DNA of 64,000 nt, taken from contig MU008202.1 of assembly GCA_010909165.1 (NCBI GenBank), positions 1-64,000 on the forward strand, in the 5' to 3' direction. The position numbers were made by a program, and so were the translations under genes. Below the pieces are notes generated by a model. The model did no database searches, was not told where the DNA came from, and was given only the letters and a program-made list of their open reading frames with translations. Source of the stretch: Anthoceros angustus. Its lineage: Eukaryota > Streptophyta > Anthocerotopsida > Anthocerotales > Anthocerotaceae. Positions 1 through 11,843 of the stretch are shown here, in pieces (positions within the stretch are counted from its first letter, which is position 1; the number at the start of each line of letters is the position of its first letter).

Positions 1-454
1 GATCGTGCAATGGTGGGTTACGGAGAACAGCATGCACGAAGGCCGTCATGAGTATACCAAGAGATTTTGCCACCGAATCGTGCGGACAAGAATGCTCTCA
101 CAAAGGCGGAAGCGTCACATCTCGATCACTTTGTGTCAAGTGAGACCTTTTGTATTCTTTCATATGGGTTTGCCTGACGAGAGAGCACACTTATGTGAGA
201 ACCCAAGAGCTCATAAAGACCAAGTTCCTATTTGAACTCCACCATATGCAAATCGCTACTGAATAACGAGGGCTCAAATTTCACCACCTTGAGGCGCGAG
301 GAGAAACGTTCCACCATACAATATGGTCAATGATATTAACCCCAAGACCATGTTCCGAAGTTGAGGATGATCCGCTGAGTCCATGCCAAAGCATTAGTTC
401 TTGACCAATTGGAGATTCTGACACGGACGGTGTATTGGAGATCCTAACCTACCG

Positions 455-650
455 GGTTTTCAAGGCATGTTTGAAGATAGCTCCCAACCAACGTCCGACG
501 GGACTAGAAGGAAAAACCGCAGCGAACGACCATGTTTTGTCAGCTTCGGCTTCCAAGTCTTTTGTGGGCAAGCTCTCAAAATCCCGGCATGCCTCTTCCA
601 GTTCTCCACATTTTGTAAACATGTCCACCAGGCAGGTGGCAACCAGTGTC
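455..650 (-). pseudogene. PPR gene fragment, decayed
   Basis: The minus strand encodes a short stretch resembling the helix-turn-helix of a PLS-class PPR repeat with a modified MYAKCG element. Near-identical copies recur near 3.1-3.27, 4.9-5.08 and 7.42-7.53 kb, so this is one unit of a locally amplified dead family. There is no start codon and no continuous frame beyond about 60 codons. It is related to the intact PPR gene at 25-28 kb. Confidence 0.5.
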
Positions 651-659
651 TTCTAGCTG

Positions 660-2460
660 TCCTCTTCCCATAATCTGTCAGTGCGTCTGCCAGCCTGTCT
701 TAAAGAAACCTGCTTGCACAGGCCTTGAGAAGGCTAAAGGAGCCACGAGCAGGCCCTCCTGCTCCATTTCCCATTTCAACCAAGAGACTCTGGAGGCTTC
801 ATGATCTTCCAGAATATCTGCTCATGTTAAACATGGACTTACAAGCGGGACTTCCAACTATACAGCCGGATACACAGCTCAAAGAGTGAAGACAGATGGC
901 CGTGTTTGCGGGCACTTAGGGCAGACGCGCAGCTCCCGTCTGATGCAAAACATGTCTGATGCTAATCACCATGGTGGTCAGGATAGGAGTGTAAACATGC
1001 GCACTCAACGCTGCGTCTTAGAATTGGTGGTGTGAGAAACATCCGCCTGTGCCACATCCGGGCCCGTGCCCTGTGACAAACCACAACTCTGCGGGTAAAA
1101 TCCAAAGCACCGGCTGTCTGGAGGCGGATTGTGTGCGCGCTACTGAGTCCCCCAATGTGGGATAATTTGCCACAAGAAGTCTGGATCCTGGATCGTTCCT
1201 AACAACCACATCCTGTCATGGCAGCTTGTTGCCAGACGCGATGGATGTGTTTGAACTGGTAGCTCAACTGCTGTACCTAGATTTCTCACAAAGCTTGAAA
1301 GGAGTGAATCTTTCAGGTTTTGTCAGTACCCCTGTGTCTGCAGACTGCAATTACTCCGTATTTCTACCAGAAATAATCCTTCCTTCTACAGGCCTCTTTG
1401 TTTAGGTTCTCTAAGTTCATTTTACGGCCAGGCTGGGCGAGGGTGTGCTTTCTACCTCGTTGGGGTAGGATGGGAAACTCAGCGGTATGAATTCACGATA
1501 ACAACTTTCTTGGCCTCGGACAGTAGTTTGAGATTACTGTAGATGAGTCTTTCAATGCTACAGAGTGAGCTGTAGAGACATAGGTCTTGTCTCTCAAGTT
1601 TTGTTTGTGGTGCAAGAAAGCAGCATTGCTGTTGCCACTTCTGATTATCCTTGTAGGTATGTATCATTATCACTCTGTTGCTATGGACCGCTGTAGAAGG
1701 TACGGTGATGCTCCCAACGCAGGTTGGATTGCAAGGGCATCCTGAAAGCACTTCCTTCTTTGGTCAGCTTCACATTGCAAGATGCAACCAAAGCCTGATC
1801 ACATACTTCATACAGCCTCAAGGTGCCGGACACATCCTCCTTTCTTGCGATTCCGAGCTCTTCCGGCTCCAATTCTGCAAAAACTTGGGGAGGGTTTCAG
1901 CTGGAAATCTAGAACAGAACCAGGACCAGGCTCAGCAGGCCCTCGGTTGTGATTCAGCACAAGTTGCTCAGACGGCATATTGAGGTTTGCAGCTGATTTC
2001 CTGCACCAGCAAATGTGCAGTCCAAAAATTTGCCTCGGTGGAGATGTAACACCTTTCCTCCTCTGGTACCAAGAGACCTTAAGGGAATTGCACGAGCTAC
2101 CGGACTCCTGTGTACGTTTGACACCTAATTAAATGTGACTGCGCAGAGAGCAAAACAAGGCTATCACGCCTGCAACCTGACCTTCCTCGAGTTCGAAGGC
2201 CCAGAATGCTTCTCAACCCTCTTCGGTCCAGGAATGGAACTTCGACATGGCCTCAGCCACAAGGATCCTTGCCATAGGATCCTGCAACGTAGTCAGTTCT
2301 TTTTCTCACCGTTCTGCCCTATCTGCTATGCAGGTGGCTGGACTCCTCCTATTGTAACGGCTCTAGATCGCAGCGAATCGGAACTCGGCATCGGCGACGA
2401 CAAACGTCTCAATGAAATCAAGATGCTTGGAAATATGCGCACTCTCGATCCTGCTTAACA
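660..2460. other. Gene-free repeat DNA
   Basis: No coding region is convincing here. The stretch holds one copy (about 1150-1340) of a dispersed block that begins TGTGGGATAATTTGCCACA and continues through CATCCTGTCATGGCAGC. That block recurs near 2667, 3549, 4376, 5588 and 6362. The remainder shows no recognisable feature. Confidence 0.5.
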
Positions 2461-2761
2461 TTGGTGGTGTAGGGCCGACTTGAACAAGTTGGGCCCCTTC
2501 CAAAATTAGATATGTAACAATGTAGGGCTCACGAAAGCTAGCCCTATTCCAAAATTTGCAGATAGAGTGGGTTGCAGCCGTGAGGTGTGCACGACCACTA
2601 ACCCACGAACAGACACGGTCGGCCATATGATACCGGATTGTGTGCACGCTACTAGAGTTCCCCGATGTGGGATAATTTGCCGCATGAAGTCTGGAACGTT
2701 CCCAACAACCACATCCTGTCATGCCTGGAACACATATGGTAGTGCACCGTGGGGGTTGGCT

Positions 2762-2782
2762 GGTGCATATAAAACCGGCTTA
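2762..2782 (+). promoter_or_regulatory. TATA-like motif inside the repeat unit
   Basis: GCATATAAAACCGG occurs here, again at about 6615 in the same orientation, and inverted near 5640. It resembles a plant TATA box and is conserved among otherwise eroded copies. It may be the old promoter of the amplified unit or of an unrelated transcript. No function can be shown from sequence. Confidence 0.3.
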
Positions 2783-2837
2783 CTTCCTGAGCAGGTCCCC
2801 AGGAGAATTACCATCTCATAGTTCTGAAACCTCAGAT

Positions 2838-3300
2838 GCTCCTGGTTGTGTGCAGCATTTAGGAGTGTGCCCCAAGGCAGGCAGCCGAGAGGCAGCTACA
2901 TGAAACTAAGCAGGAAAATACAGAAAATGCAACTGTGCAAGAAGGCAAGGCACGGCTGCAGCCTGTCCCACACATGCATAAGCTTGCTGGAAGGCACATA
3001 CGTCACAGAAGTGAGTGTAGTCCTCCGCCTTCCTCTTGCATGGCCCGGATATCGTTCTGGAAATAGTCTGTCATTTTCAAGGTATGTTGGATCCAGCCGG
3101 GAGCGATGCAGCAGAAAGGGCCGGCAGCTTCTGCTTAGGTCTCTTCAGCATCTGCTCCTTGCCTGCCTTCGGCTTCCACGGCTTTCGTGGGCAAGCTGTC
3201 AAAATCCCGGGTGCCTCTTCCAGTTCACCGCATTTTGTAAACGTCTCCACCGGGCAGGTGGCAACCAGTGCCATCTGGCCGTCCTCTTCCTATAATCGCC
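2838..3300 (-). pseudogene. PPR gene remnant (unit copy 2)
   Basis: On the minus strand, frames interrupted by shifts carry PPR-like segments. One is a repeat around 3010-3060 that aligns with the MQEEG...NSVTF linker of the intact PPR gene; the other is the VATCPVETFTKCGELEEA element near 3230-3270. An upstream segment starting CTCCTGGTTGTGTGCA is shared with 4633 and 6709. Stops and frameshifts rule out a product. Confidence 0.6.
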
Positions 3301-4632
3301 AACGCGATGCGCCACTCCCGTCTGACGCAAATGGACCTAGTGATCAGGTTAGATTGCGTGGAGAGGTGCGCTTTCAATGCTGCTTAGAGGTAGTGGTGTA
3401 GGGCCGACTTTCAAGTTGGCCCCATTCCAAAATTCTGGAAAAATGATAAGAGAAGGCAAGTTAGAGAGCTGAGCCAAAACTTGTCCTTCTACCAATTCAA
3501 ACAGAAAACGGATTATATGATAGCGGATTGTGCTAAATGAGTTCCCCAATGTGGGATAATTTGCCACATGAAGTCAGAAACGTTCCCATCACATCCTGTC
3601 ATGGCAGCTGGGACCCTCATCCAGTCAACCCAAAGCCAACCAACTCAGGATCCGCTGCCGGACTCCCAACTTACAACAGTGCCCATCAAGTACGACCCTC
3701 TCTGACCGATACTCCCACTGCTGAATTGCACAAACCCGACAATCTCGAGCGCTCCCACTGCGAATCCCGGAATCCCTACGGCAAGGGCTAGCTCAAGGCA
3801 GATGCTTGTGCCTTCGATTCCTAACCGTCCCTCGCTGCGATCAATCATGCTCGTCGCAATTGGAAGATTATAACCACTGTGCGAGGGATGGAAGAACGTT
3901 CCTGAGTATGAAGACCCAGAGTGAGCTTCTCAACCCTTTACGGTCCAGGACTGGAACCTCGACATGGCCTCAGCCACAAGGGTCCTTGCAATGGGATCCC
4001 TGTACCGTAGTCATTTCTTTTTCTCACCGTTGTGCCCTGTCTATGCACGGGTTGGACTCTTCGACAACTGTAACGGCCGCTCCAGTTAAGCGAAAATTTG
4101 CTGGTTGAACCTGGCCAAGGGACGTGTACAAACGGATCGGAACTCGGCATCAGCAAACAACTAACACCTCATGCAAGAGTCCTGGAAATGTCCGCACTCT
4201 TTATGCTGCTTCAATTTGTGGTGTAGGGCCGACTGCGGCAAGTTGGCCCCGTCCCAAAATTATCCAACAGACACAGGCCAACACATTAGAGATGATGTCT
4301 ATATCTCCCAGGAATATTTCAAGCAGGCATCGGGTATATGGTAGCGGAGTGTGAGCATGCTACTCACTTCCCCAATGTGGGATATTTAACCGCATGAAGT
4401 CTGGAACGTTCCCGTAACAACCACATCCTGTCATGGCAGCTGGTTGCCAGACGCGATGGATGTCTAGAACTGTAGCATAACTACTGTACCTGGCGTTCTC
4501 CAAAGCTTGGAAGGAGTGAATCTTTTAGGGTCCTGAGGGACAAAGGATTTGCACATTATAGTTATCTTACAAGAGAAACAGTCATTGTGGAAATTTTGAG
4601 GGTCTGCGTTGCTTGCTACAAGGAAGCTCAGA

Positions 4633-5085
4633 TGCTCCTGGTTGTGTGCATCATTTAGGTGTGCCCCAAGGCAGGCAGCCGAGAGCAGCTACATATAACA
4701 AAGCAGGAAAATACAAAAGATGCAACTGCGCAAGAAGGCAAGACACGGCCGCAGCCTGTCCCACACTTGCATAAGCTTGCAGGAAGAGCACATACGTCAC
4801 ACAGTGAGGTGCAATCCTCGCCTTCCTCTTGCATGGCCCGGATATCATTCTGACGTAGTCCGTCATTTTAAGGTATGTTGGATCCAGCCAGGCGCCGCAG
4901 CAGAAAGGGCCGGCAGCTCCTCCTTGGGTCTCTACAGCATTTGCTCCTTGCCTACAGCTTCGGCGTCCACGGCTTTCGTGGGCAAGCTGTCAAAATCCCG
5001 GCGTGCCTCTTCCAGTTCACCGCATTTTGCAGACGTCTCCACCGGGCAGGTGGCAACCAGTGTGCCGTCTGGCCGTCCTCTTCCT
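4633..5085 (-). pseudogene. PPR gene remnant (unit copy 3)
   Basis: This is a second close copy of the 2838-3300 remnant. It has the same leader (CTCCTGGTTGTGTGCA), the same internal order and the same terminal PPR element on the minus strand, but different indels. Comparing the two copies shows random decay instead of codon-preserving change. Confidence 0.6.
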
Positions 5086-5610
5086 ATAATCTGTCAGTGC
5101 ATCTGCCTGCTCTTCTTTGAGGAACCAGCACTTGCACAGGCCTTAGGAAGGCCGAAGGAGCCACGAGCAGGCCCTCCTGCTCCATTTCCCATTTCAAACA
5201 AGAGCTGCCGTAAACACACAGCCATCTGCCTTTATACTTTGAGCTGTGTATCCGGCTGCGCAGATGGAAGCCCTGCTTGTCTTGCAAGTCCATGTTTAAC
5301 ATGAGCAGAAACTCTGGGAGATCACAAGCCAACGCCCGGCAGACGCAACTCGCGTCTGATGCAAATCAACAAGGCGATCAGGGTAGATGCATGGAAACAT
5401 CCGCACTTTCAATGCTGCTTAGATCTGATGGTGTAGGGCCGACTTTTGCAAGTTGGCCCCGATCAAAATTTACAAAATGGTTTGAGTGGAAAGCTTGTCG
5501 TAGATCAGCCAAAACTTCCCTCTACCGGCCAGCTCCAGAGACAGGTTATATATGATAGCGGATTGTGTGCATGCTACTGAATTCCCCAATGTGGGATAAT
5601 TTGCCACATA

Positions 5611-5729
5611 AGCTTCTCAGGATGAAAATGGCCGGTTTTATATGCGCCAGCCAACCTCTAGGTGCACTACCACTAGTTGGTACAGGAAGGTGCATGCTGG
5701 TACAAATGTATCCTGCTTAATGGTCTCAC
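5611..5729 (-). repeat. Inverted copy of 6528-6646
   Basis: The reverse complement of this stretch matches 6528-6646 at about 90% or better by eye, including the GCGCATATAAAACCGGCC core. It interrupts a module B copy: TTTGCCACAT lies on its left and the AGTCAGAAACGTTCCCGTCAC continuation on its right. It therefore looks like a later inverted insertion. Confidence 0.65.
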
Positions 5730-6527
5730 AGTCAGAAACGTTCCCGTCACAACCACATCCTGTTATGGCAGCTGGTTGCCGGACGCGATGGATGTGTCTG
5801 AACTGGTAGCTCAACTACTGCACTTAGATTTCCCACAAAGCTTGCAGGGTGAATCTTCAGGTTTCCTGAGGGACACATATTTTACAGTCATCTTACAAGG
5901 AGAAGCAATCATCGTGAAAATTTTGAGAGTCTATATTTGCTTGCTACAAGGAAGAGGCGAGGGAAGCTCTCATCTGCTGTGACATAATTAAGCACGATAC
6001 ATTTGTACCAGCATGCACCTTCAAACACACGGACACCTGCCTTTACACTTTGAGCTGTGTATCTGTCTTGCAAGTCCATGTCTGAGCAGAAACTCTGGAA
6101 GAACACAAGCCCACGCCCGGAAGACGCGCAACTCGCGTCTGACGCAACGTCTTTCAAGGCGATCAGGGTGCGTGCGTTGGGACACCCGCAACTTCAATGC
6201 TACTTAGATCTGGTGGTAGGGGCTACATTTGCGAGTTGGCCCCATTCCAAAATTTGCAAGCTGGTTTGAGTGGAAAGCTACAAAGGTGCACCAAAACTCC
6301 CTCTACCAATTACACAAAGAACGGCATATATGATAGCGGATTGTGTGCACGCTGAGTTCCCCAATGAGGGATAATGTCTCATATAAAGTCAGAAACGTGC
6401 CCGTCACAACCACATCCTGTTATGGCAGCATTTTACAGTCATCTTACAAGGAGAAGCAAGCATCGTGAAAATTTTGAGAGTCTATGTCGCTTGCTACAAG
6501 GGAGAGGCGAGGGAAGCTCTCATCTGC

Positions 6528-6646
6528 TGTGAGACAATTGAGCAGGATACTTTTGTACCAGCATGCACGTTCCTGTACCAACTGGTGGTCGTGCACCCTA
6601 GAGGTTGGCTGGCGCATATAAAACCGGCCATTTTCATCCTGAGAAG
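6528..6646 (+). repeat. Partner of the inverted copy at 5611-5729
   Basis: This carries the same roughly 119 bases in the opposite orientation, about 0.9 kb away, with a third shorter direct relative at 5957-6022. The segment holds the TATA-like GCATATAAAACCGG. Confidence 0.65.
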
Positions 6647-6699
6647 CTCCTGCAGAATTACACATCTCATACTTCTGGAACCTCAGATTCGACTACATT

Positions 6700-7560
6700 T
6701 GCCTGGTTGCAGCATTTGGGAGTGTGCCTCCAAGGCAGCAGAGAGGTGATGCATGAAAAAGGAAACTGCGCAAGAAAGCAAGACGTGGCTGTAGCCTAGT
6801 TTTGCCTGCACATGAGGGCCTGTAAACACCGAAGGGCCTCCTGTCCCATGCCATACAGGGAATAGCCACTATCATCGTTTTTCACGTCACCACATTTATT
6901 CACGATGTCCATCAAAGAGGGCAGAAGCAACTTCTAGGCGGTGGTAGTTTGTGTACATGTTTCCTAAACTGTTGGCTACAAGGGCCTCCTTGAGGTGGTG
7001 CTCTTTAACCTGCCTGTGATGAATCTGCTTTCCTTCTCCAAACCTGGAGTGCCCACACTTGCATAAGCTTGAAGGAGGAACACGTATTTCACGGAAGTGA
7101 CTGCAGTACCCTTCCTCTTGCATTGCCCTGACATCTTTCTGACATGGTCGTCAAATACTCTGCGGACTTCCTTCCAAGCTGCCAGACTTCGCATACATGT
7201 GCACCAAACTGATGGCAACAACTAAGCACATAACCTTCATGACCTCGTTCTCTAATCCGCACTTGAAGCTGCCTGCTCTACACTTGCAGACGCCCTGTTG
7301 AGAATAGATATCTTGCTATCATGGCAGTCCAAAGTCATAGGCATTTGTAGGGTGTGTTGAATCCAGCCAGGAGCACTGCAGTAGGAGGGGCCAGCGGCTC
7401 CTGCTGGGACTTTTCAGCAGATTCTCCTTTCCAGCAGCTTCAGGTTCCACATCTTTGGTGGCGCTATGAAAATCCCGGCGTGCCTCTTCCAATTCACCTC
7501 ATTTTGTAAACATGCCACCAGGCAGTTGCCAACCAGTGTGTCATCTAGCAGTCCTTTTCC
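6700..7560 (-). pseudogene. PPR gene remnant (longest copy)
   Basis: The minus strand shows several consecutive PPR features, broken by frameshifts. They include MQEEG near 7123, then a KQIH element and an ALVANSLGNMYTNY element. These match the GKQLHAQI and ASSLVNMYAKCGS elements of the intact gene at 25-28 kb. A further PPR element lies near 7420-7530. It is a dead gene related to the intact one and carries more of the original repeat order than the other local fragments. Confidence 0.65.
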
Positions 7561-7914
7561 CATAAGCTGTGAGTGCATCTGCCTGCCCTTCTGTAAGGAA
7601 CCAGCGGTTGTCAGGCCTTGAGAAGGCAAAACTAATACAGTAAGCCACAATCAGGCCCTCCTCCTCCACTCGCCCACTTCGAACAAGAGCCTGTTGACCA
7701 AGCCCTTGCAGAGCATAGCCAGCAACCAGGGATGCCCCACCGTGAACTCATGCACCTTGCCCCTCACTTCATGTACCTTCCAGCATCCTGTCATGGCTGC
7801 AGCTGCAAGACGCGAAGCAGCTGGTTGCAGCCCTTCAGCCTTGTGGGAGGAGAGGACAGTTGAAAGCTCGGAAGGAGCGGGTGCATGAACATGTTTTAGG
7901 CCAGCTGGAACGAT

Positions 7915-8045
7915 AAGCCCTGATTTGTTTGCCTGCAATGGCTTGATGGAGGACATGTATGCAAAGACTAGTATGGCAGCTTGGAGATGCTCAAAGAGTG
8001 TTTGATGGACTTGGTCAAGAAAATGGATGTTGTGCATGCCAATCC
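7915..8045 (+). pseudogene. PPR fragment in opposite orientation
   Basis: On the plus strand an interrupted frame matches the FVCNSLVDMYAKCGSLEDAQ and FDGLGQKN elements of the intact PPR gene, whereas the neighbouring remnants lie on the minus strand. It marks an inversion at the right edge of the PPR graveyard. The frame is lost after FDGLGQ. Confidence 0.5.
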
Positions 8046-9990
8046 CTCGGTTTCCTCCTCCTTTGTTAGCGAGAATGCTCTATCGCCCTTCCTCCCTCCA
8101 ATTCACAGACAAGCTCGATCACTAGGGCGTCTCGCACACCCGCCTCCGTTAATTAACGTCTCCAACCGCCCGGTGCGTGGGGATCTCAACGAGGAATGCT
8201 CTGCGTGAGGCACAATTCGCCCCTTTTACATCAGGCGTCCTGCCCCCATATTTTCAGTCCTAAAAGCATTATCGTGAAGAGCGCGCCTACAATTAGCGAT
8301 CTCGGTCGTGGCACCTATCCAAATTCCATTCCTAGGATGCTATCACCTATTTGCCCTCGCTATCTGCGCGCCTTCCCGACTTGGCACTTTGGCCCTTCCC
8401 GACAGCGCTGGCCCCGTCCTCCACTGCGCCTCCACGAGCCCTCCTTCCTCGCTTGGATCGACAAGTCCTCCCAGGACCTCCACCTCCTGCTTCTTTGGAC
8501 GTCCTCTTGCACCTAATCGGGTATGCCTTCCCAGCTTCCTCCTCTCCATGCCGCCCGGGTGCCATGACATGGCCTTGACATGGGCTTGCGCTTTTCTCAT
8601 TTTGGCCGTCTATTCTTGAGGACTATTACGGGCTCTTCATCCACCACGGACTTCTTCCTCCGTTAGCTCCTCCAAAATCGCCTCCATAATAGGGGCCAAT
8701 CCCCACACTCGGGCACGGTGGAAGAAGTATCACTTGGTCCTCACTTGCATAAGGTAAGCCCTGGTCCCTCCTATTCCCACGCACATGGATGAAGTTAAGC
8801 CTGGCGTTCCCCATTCACATATAGACCGAGGAACATAAGTTTCCTCATCCATATGCCTCAACATAATAGGACCTCCTGCCATGGTGGTGCTTACCCCTCC
8901 CAAGTGGACTACCCCGGCACTTTGATCCATGCCTTGAGATGCCACGTCGCCTCACATTGCGCTCAGCAGGAGTTGGGTTTTCAAGGTCGGTGCTTTTCCC
9001 CTAGTGGTGGCGGACTCCACGGCCGTCGCTTTGTTAAACTCGTAGGTGTTTCGGCTACCGCAGTTTGCTCCTTCTTCTCCGCGGTAATTCCTTCCACTAC
9101 CCCATCATGGACTTGCTACTCCTTTTCCCTTCTCCTTCCTGGCTCGGCCATCGCTCCGCTTATGCCGGTCCGCCAACATGGGCCTTCTCCACAGGCGCCT
9201 CTTGCTCTTGGACTGCAACAATTCCCCGCATTTCTTGATTTGCCTCATGGGCATCCTTGATCACAGGCCATGGCGCTTCTTGACTCGTCATGGTGCAACT
9301 CCTCTTGGGCCCTAGCAAATCCTCCACGAATCTTGACCCTCATCTCCTCCTCAGGGGCCCGCTTATCTTCCTCCAATTGTTTCCGCTTAGCCTCCTCCTC
9401 ATTAGAATCGGGCCTTCACCACTTCCTCTTGCCGCCCTTGCATCTGAGCCATGTGAGGGCCAGTGTAGCTTGGTCCGGCAAATCCGGCGGGCGGATCATA
9501 GATGTGGTTAGTTCCTGCAAATCTACTTGTTGAGGAGGCCTCGCGCCAGACGCCATCCCCCTATCCAACACCTTCCTTCCCAGTAGGGTGCGCACCCTAA
9601 CCAATTCTGCTACGTCGACCTCTGTCGCCAATGGAGTTCCCTTGAAAATCTCTTCCCATCCTGAGGAGGGGTCTGCTACTGGGGTCAACCCTAATCCTTC
9701 CGGGGTCGGTTCATCATCTGCATCTAGGTCAGCAAAATTGTCTTCCTCGGACCGCGCCTCTTCCTCCGCCAAATCCATCTGCCGTTTGGCCTTCATTTTC
9801 TTCGCTTTTTCCTGCGGCCTTAGCGCGCCGACACGGTGGCGCCGTCCACCTCCCTTCTTTGTTGAGGCCGCTGCCTCCCCGGCCTTTCTCTTCTTGCTTG
9901 CCCTCCTTTTCCTCTTGAACTACCCGTCGCCACGGACTCCCGGTTGATCTTCCTCTATCTCCTCCTTGGACTCTTCCTTTCCACTTCACC
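8046..9990 (-). repeat. Long unclassified repeat, copy 1
   Basis: This stretch is related to 11844-13420 in the same orientation. Shared landmarks include CGCCTCCGTTAA/CGCCTCCGTCAA, CTCCAAAATCGCC, CTGCAACAATTCCCC and CATCCTTGATC. The minus strand carries the better frame (about 9796-9416), which is acidic with DADDEPTPEG followed by VDVAELVRVRTLLGRK, possibly a gag-like remnant. No reverse transcriptase, integrase or LTR boundary was recognised. Confidence 0.5.
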
Positions 9991-10021
9991 TCCCTAAGCT
10001 TCTACATGTGGAGGCACAATT

Positions 10022-10022
10022 N
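10022..10022. other. Ambiguous base (N)
   Basis: A single undetermined base lies within repeat DNA. It is the only one noticed in the window and does not affect any gene model. Confidence 0.9.
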
Positions 10023-10329
10023 CTCCTTGTGGCCGAATTGGAGAAGGTGGTTGGCATTGAGAACCGGAATTGAGCGTGTGGTGGGTGAGGGAGAGGATGC
10101 ACGCCGCAGACGGGACTGGCCCGCATCCGGCTGTAGATTCGAGTGAGAGCGGCGCCATCCCGCTTTGTTTAGAGTTACCGGTGTTGATGTTGTGTTTGTT
10201 TTGGTGACCGACCCATAGTTTTTGGGTGAGCACGCTCTCAATAAAGCGGCCACCTTTTCATTCGAGTTCCCGAACCCTTCCTCAAACCCTATACCATATG
10301 CACATGAATGCTCACATACCTTGATCCTC

Positions 10330-10745
10330 ATTGTAAACCGCGTGTTGTTGTAAGGTATGTATGTCCGTTGTAAAAGCCTTGTAAAACTTGACAATGCGTT
10401 GTAAACCACTTCCCATTGTTAGTAGACCATGGGCCGTTGTAAAGAAAATCGTTGTAAACAAAAGTGATGGTATTTACTACGGCGTTGTAACAAAGACATT
10501 CATTGTTGTAAAATCATTGCGGATCTATGCGTGTTGCAACCAAGAAGAGCCCTCGTAGTAAAGTAGCATATGCCACGTCATCGAATAGCCATGGCTAAAC
10601 ACTCCCGTAGTAAAACACCAGAGCTCTGTAGTAATAATTGGCTATACAAGAAAATAATCCATGAACCATGAAGCCCGCTTGTAAATCGACTTGAGCCTCG
10701 AAATTGCTCTAAAAAACAGCCTATAGTAAAAGGCCCGCTTTTCCT
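10330..10745. repeat. GTTGTAAA / GTAGTAAA motif array, CACTA-like
   Basis: About a dozen degenerate copies of (C)GTTGTAAA, changing to CGTAGTAAA towards the right, are spread over 400 bases with irregular spacing. One copy reads TTTACTACGGCGTTGTAA. Dense short motifs of this kind (TTTACTACG and its complement) are typical of the subterminal regions of plant CACTA (En/Spm) elements. CTACTACAAAA at about 10842 could be a terminus remnant. No transposase frame is visible. Confidence 0.4.
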
Positions 10746-10799
10746 AATGCAATTAGTCTTGCGGCGTATAAGAAAGGCCACGGCAATCAAAATTTGTTG

Positions 10800-11600
10800 A
10801 GTTAAACGTGACGATCTGCTTTGCTCATATCCGTAAACATGCTACTACAAAATGATTAAGGTAAGAGACTTCGGTGCCTCGCCTCACCCCGGCCTCGTTT
10901 CCTCGGCCCACTTCGTAAATATAGTGTGTATTCAAGTAATGAGTGAGACAATATTCTTGTCCCAAGTAGTCTCTAAATTTAGACTTTCATTTTGAATATT
11001 TTCATGAGTATTTTAATTTTAATTTTAATCTCATGTAGAAGTGATATATTTGTATATCTTGTAAAAAATCGACATTTAGAGAAGAAATAAATTAGTTGAA
11101 ATTATTAACGTGCTATATGAGGACAAAATAACAATGTTTCGTCTGGCTTCGGCTCAAGTCGTGAGTACTCAAGCATGCTTGCAATTTAACCGGCCAATCC
11201 CACTGCTGCAATCAGCTCAGGCCTACCGCGTTCTGGGTGCTACTCATGTGGGGTTCTCACTACGGGTAGTTATGGCTACCGAGGGTCCCACACCAAACCC
11301 TAGTAACTTATTTCAAACGCCGCTGGATCCTCGCCACGGGCCGCGACCGCTTCCCGGATCAGTTTTATTCTACACTTCACACTTCATGCTCACACGATTT
11401 CTAGGAACGGAGTTCCTAGGACACCTCACACCCGCTTCCACACACACACCCACACAAAAAGGCGCCACCACACGATTTCTGGGGAACGCTGCTTCCCTCA
11501 GGTACTTCCACCGCCAAAGACCGGTTTGAGTTTCACAATCCACTCACATCAATTTCCCACCGCCAATTTTCACAATTTCTCCTCCCACTCCACTTTCGAT
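10800..11600. other. Gene-free interval between repeat copies
   Basis: The left part is AT-rich and the right part more GC-rich and C-rich. It includes a direct repeat of ACACGATTTCT near 11393 and 11471. No coding support was seen. Confidence 0.4.
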
Positions 11601-11843
11601 CTCACACCGTCGCATCGTGACATGCTGGCGACCTCCCCTTCGCCCGATCTCTCTTTCTCCTCCTCTTCTCGATGCACACACAAGCTTCCAACCATCCACT
11701 CAACACTTCCGGGTTTCGAACACAACTATCGTGGGATCAAAGGTGAAGGCAGAAGAACCCCAAGGCCACACAAGCGTTACGAGCAAGCTCCTGCACCCGC
11801 CCCGCCCAATCCCTTGATTTCCTCCTCCTTGTCGTGGATTGCT

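Larger units (their letters stand above)
2467..6430 (+). repeat. Dispersed block family, five to six copies
   Basis: Two short modules alternate through this stretch. Module A begins GTGTAGGGCCGACT and runs to CCAAAATT, near 2467, 3395, 4222, 5431 and 6216. Module B begins GGGATAATTTGCC, near 2667, 3549, 4376, 5588 and (diverged) 6362. A usually precedes B by 120-200 bases, and PPR remnants fill the spaces. The regular order suggests that a unit of roughly 1-2 kb (dead PPR plus flanks) was amplified several times and then broken by indels. No transposase or terminal repeat was found. Confidence 0.65.
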
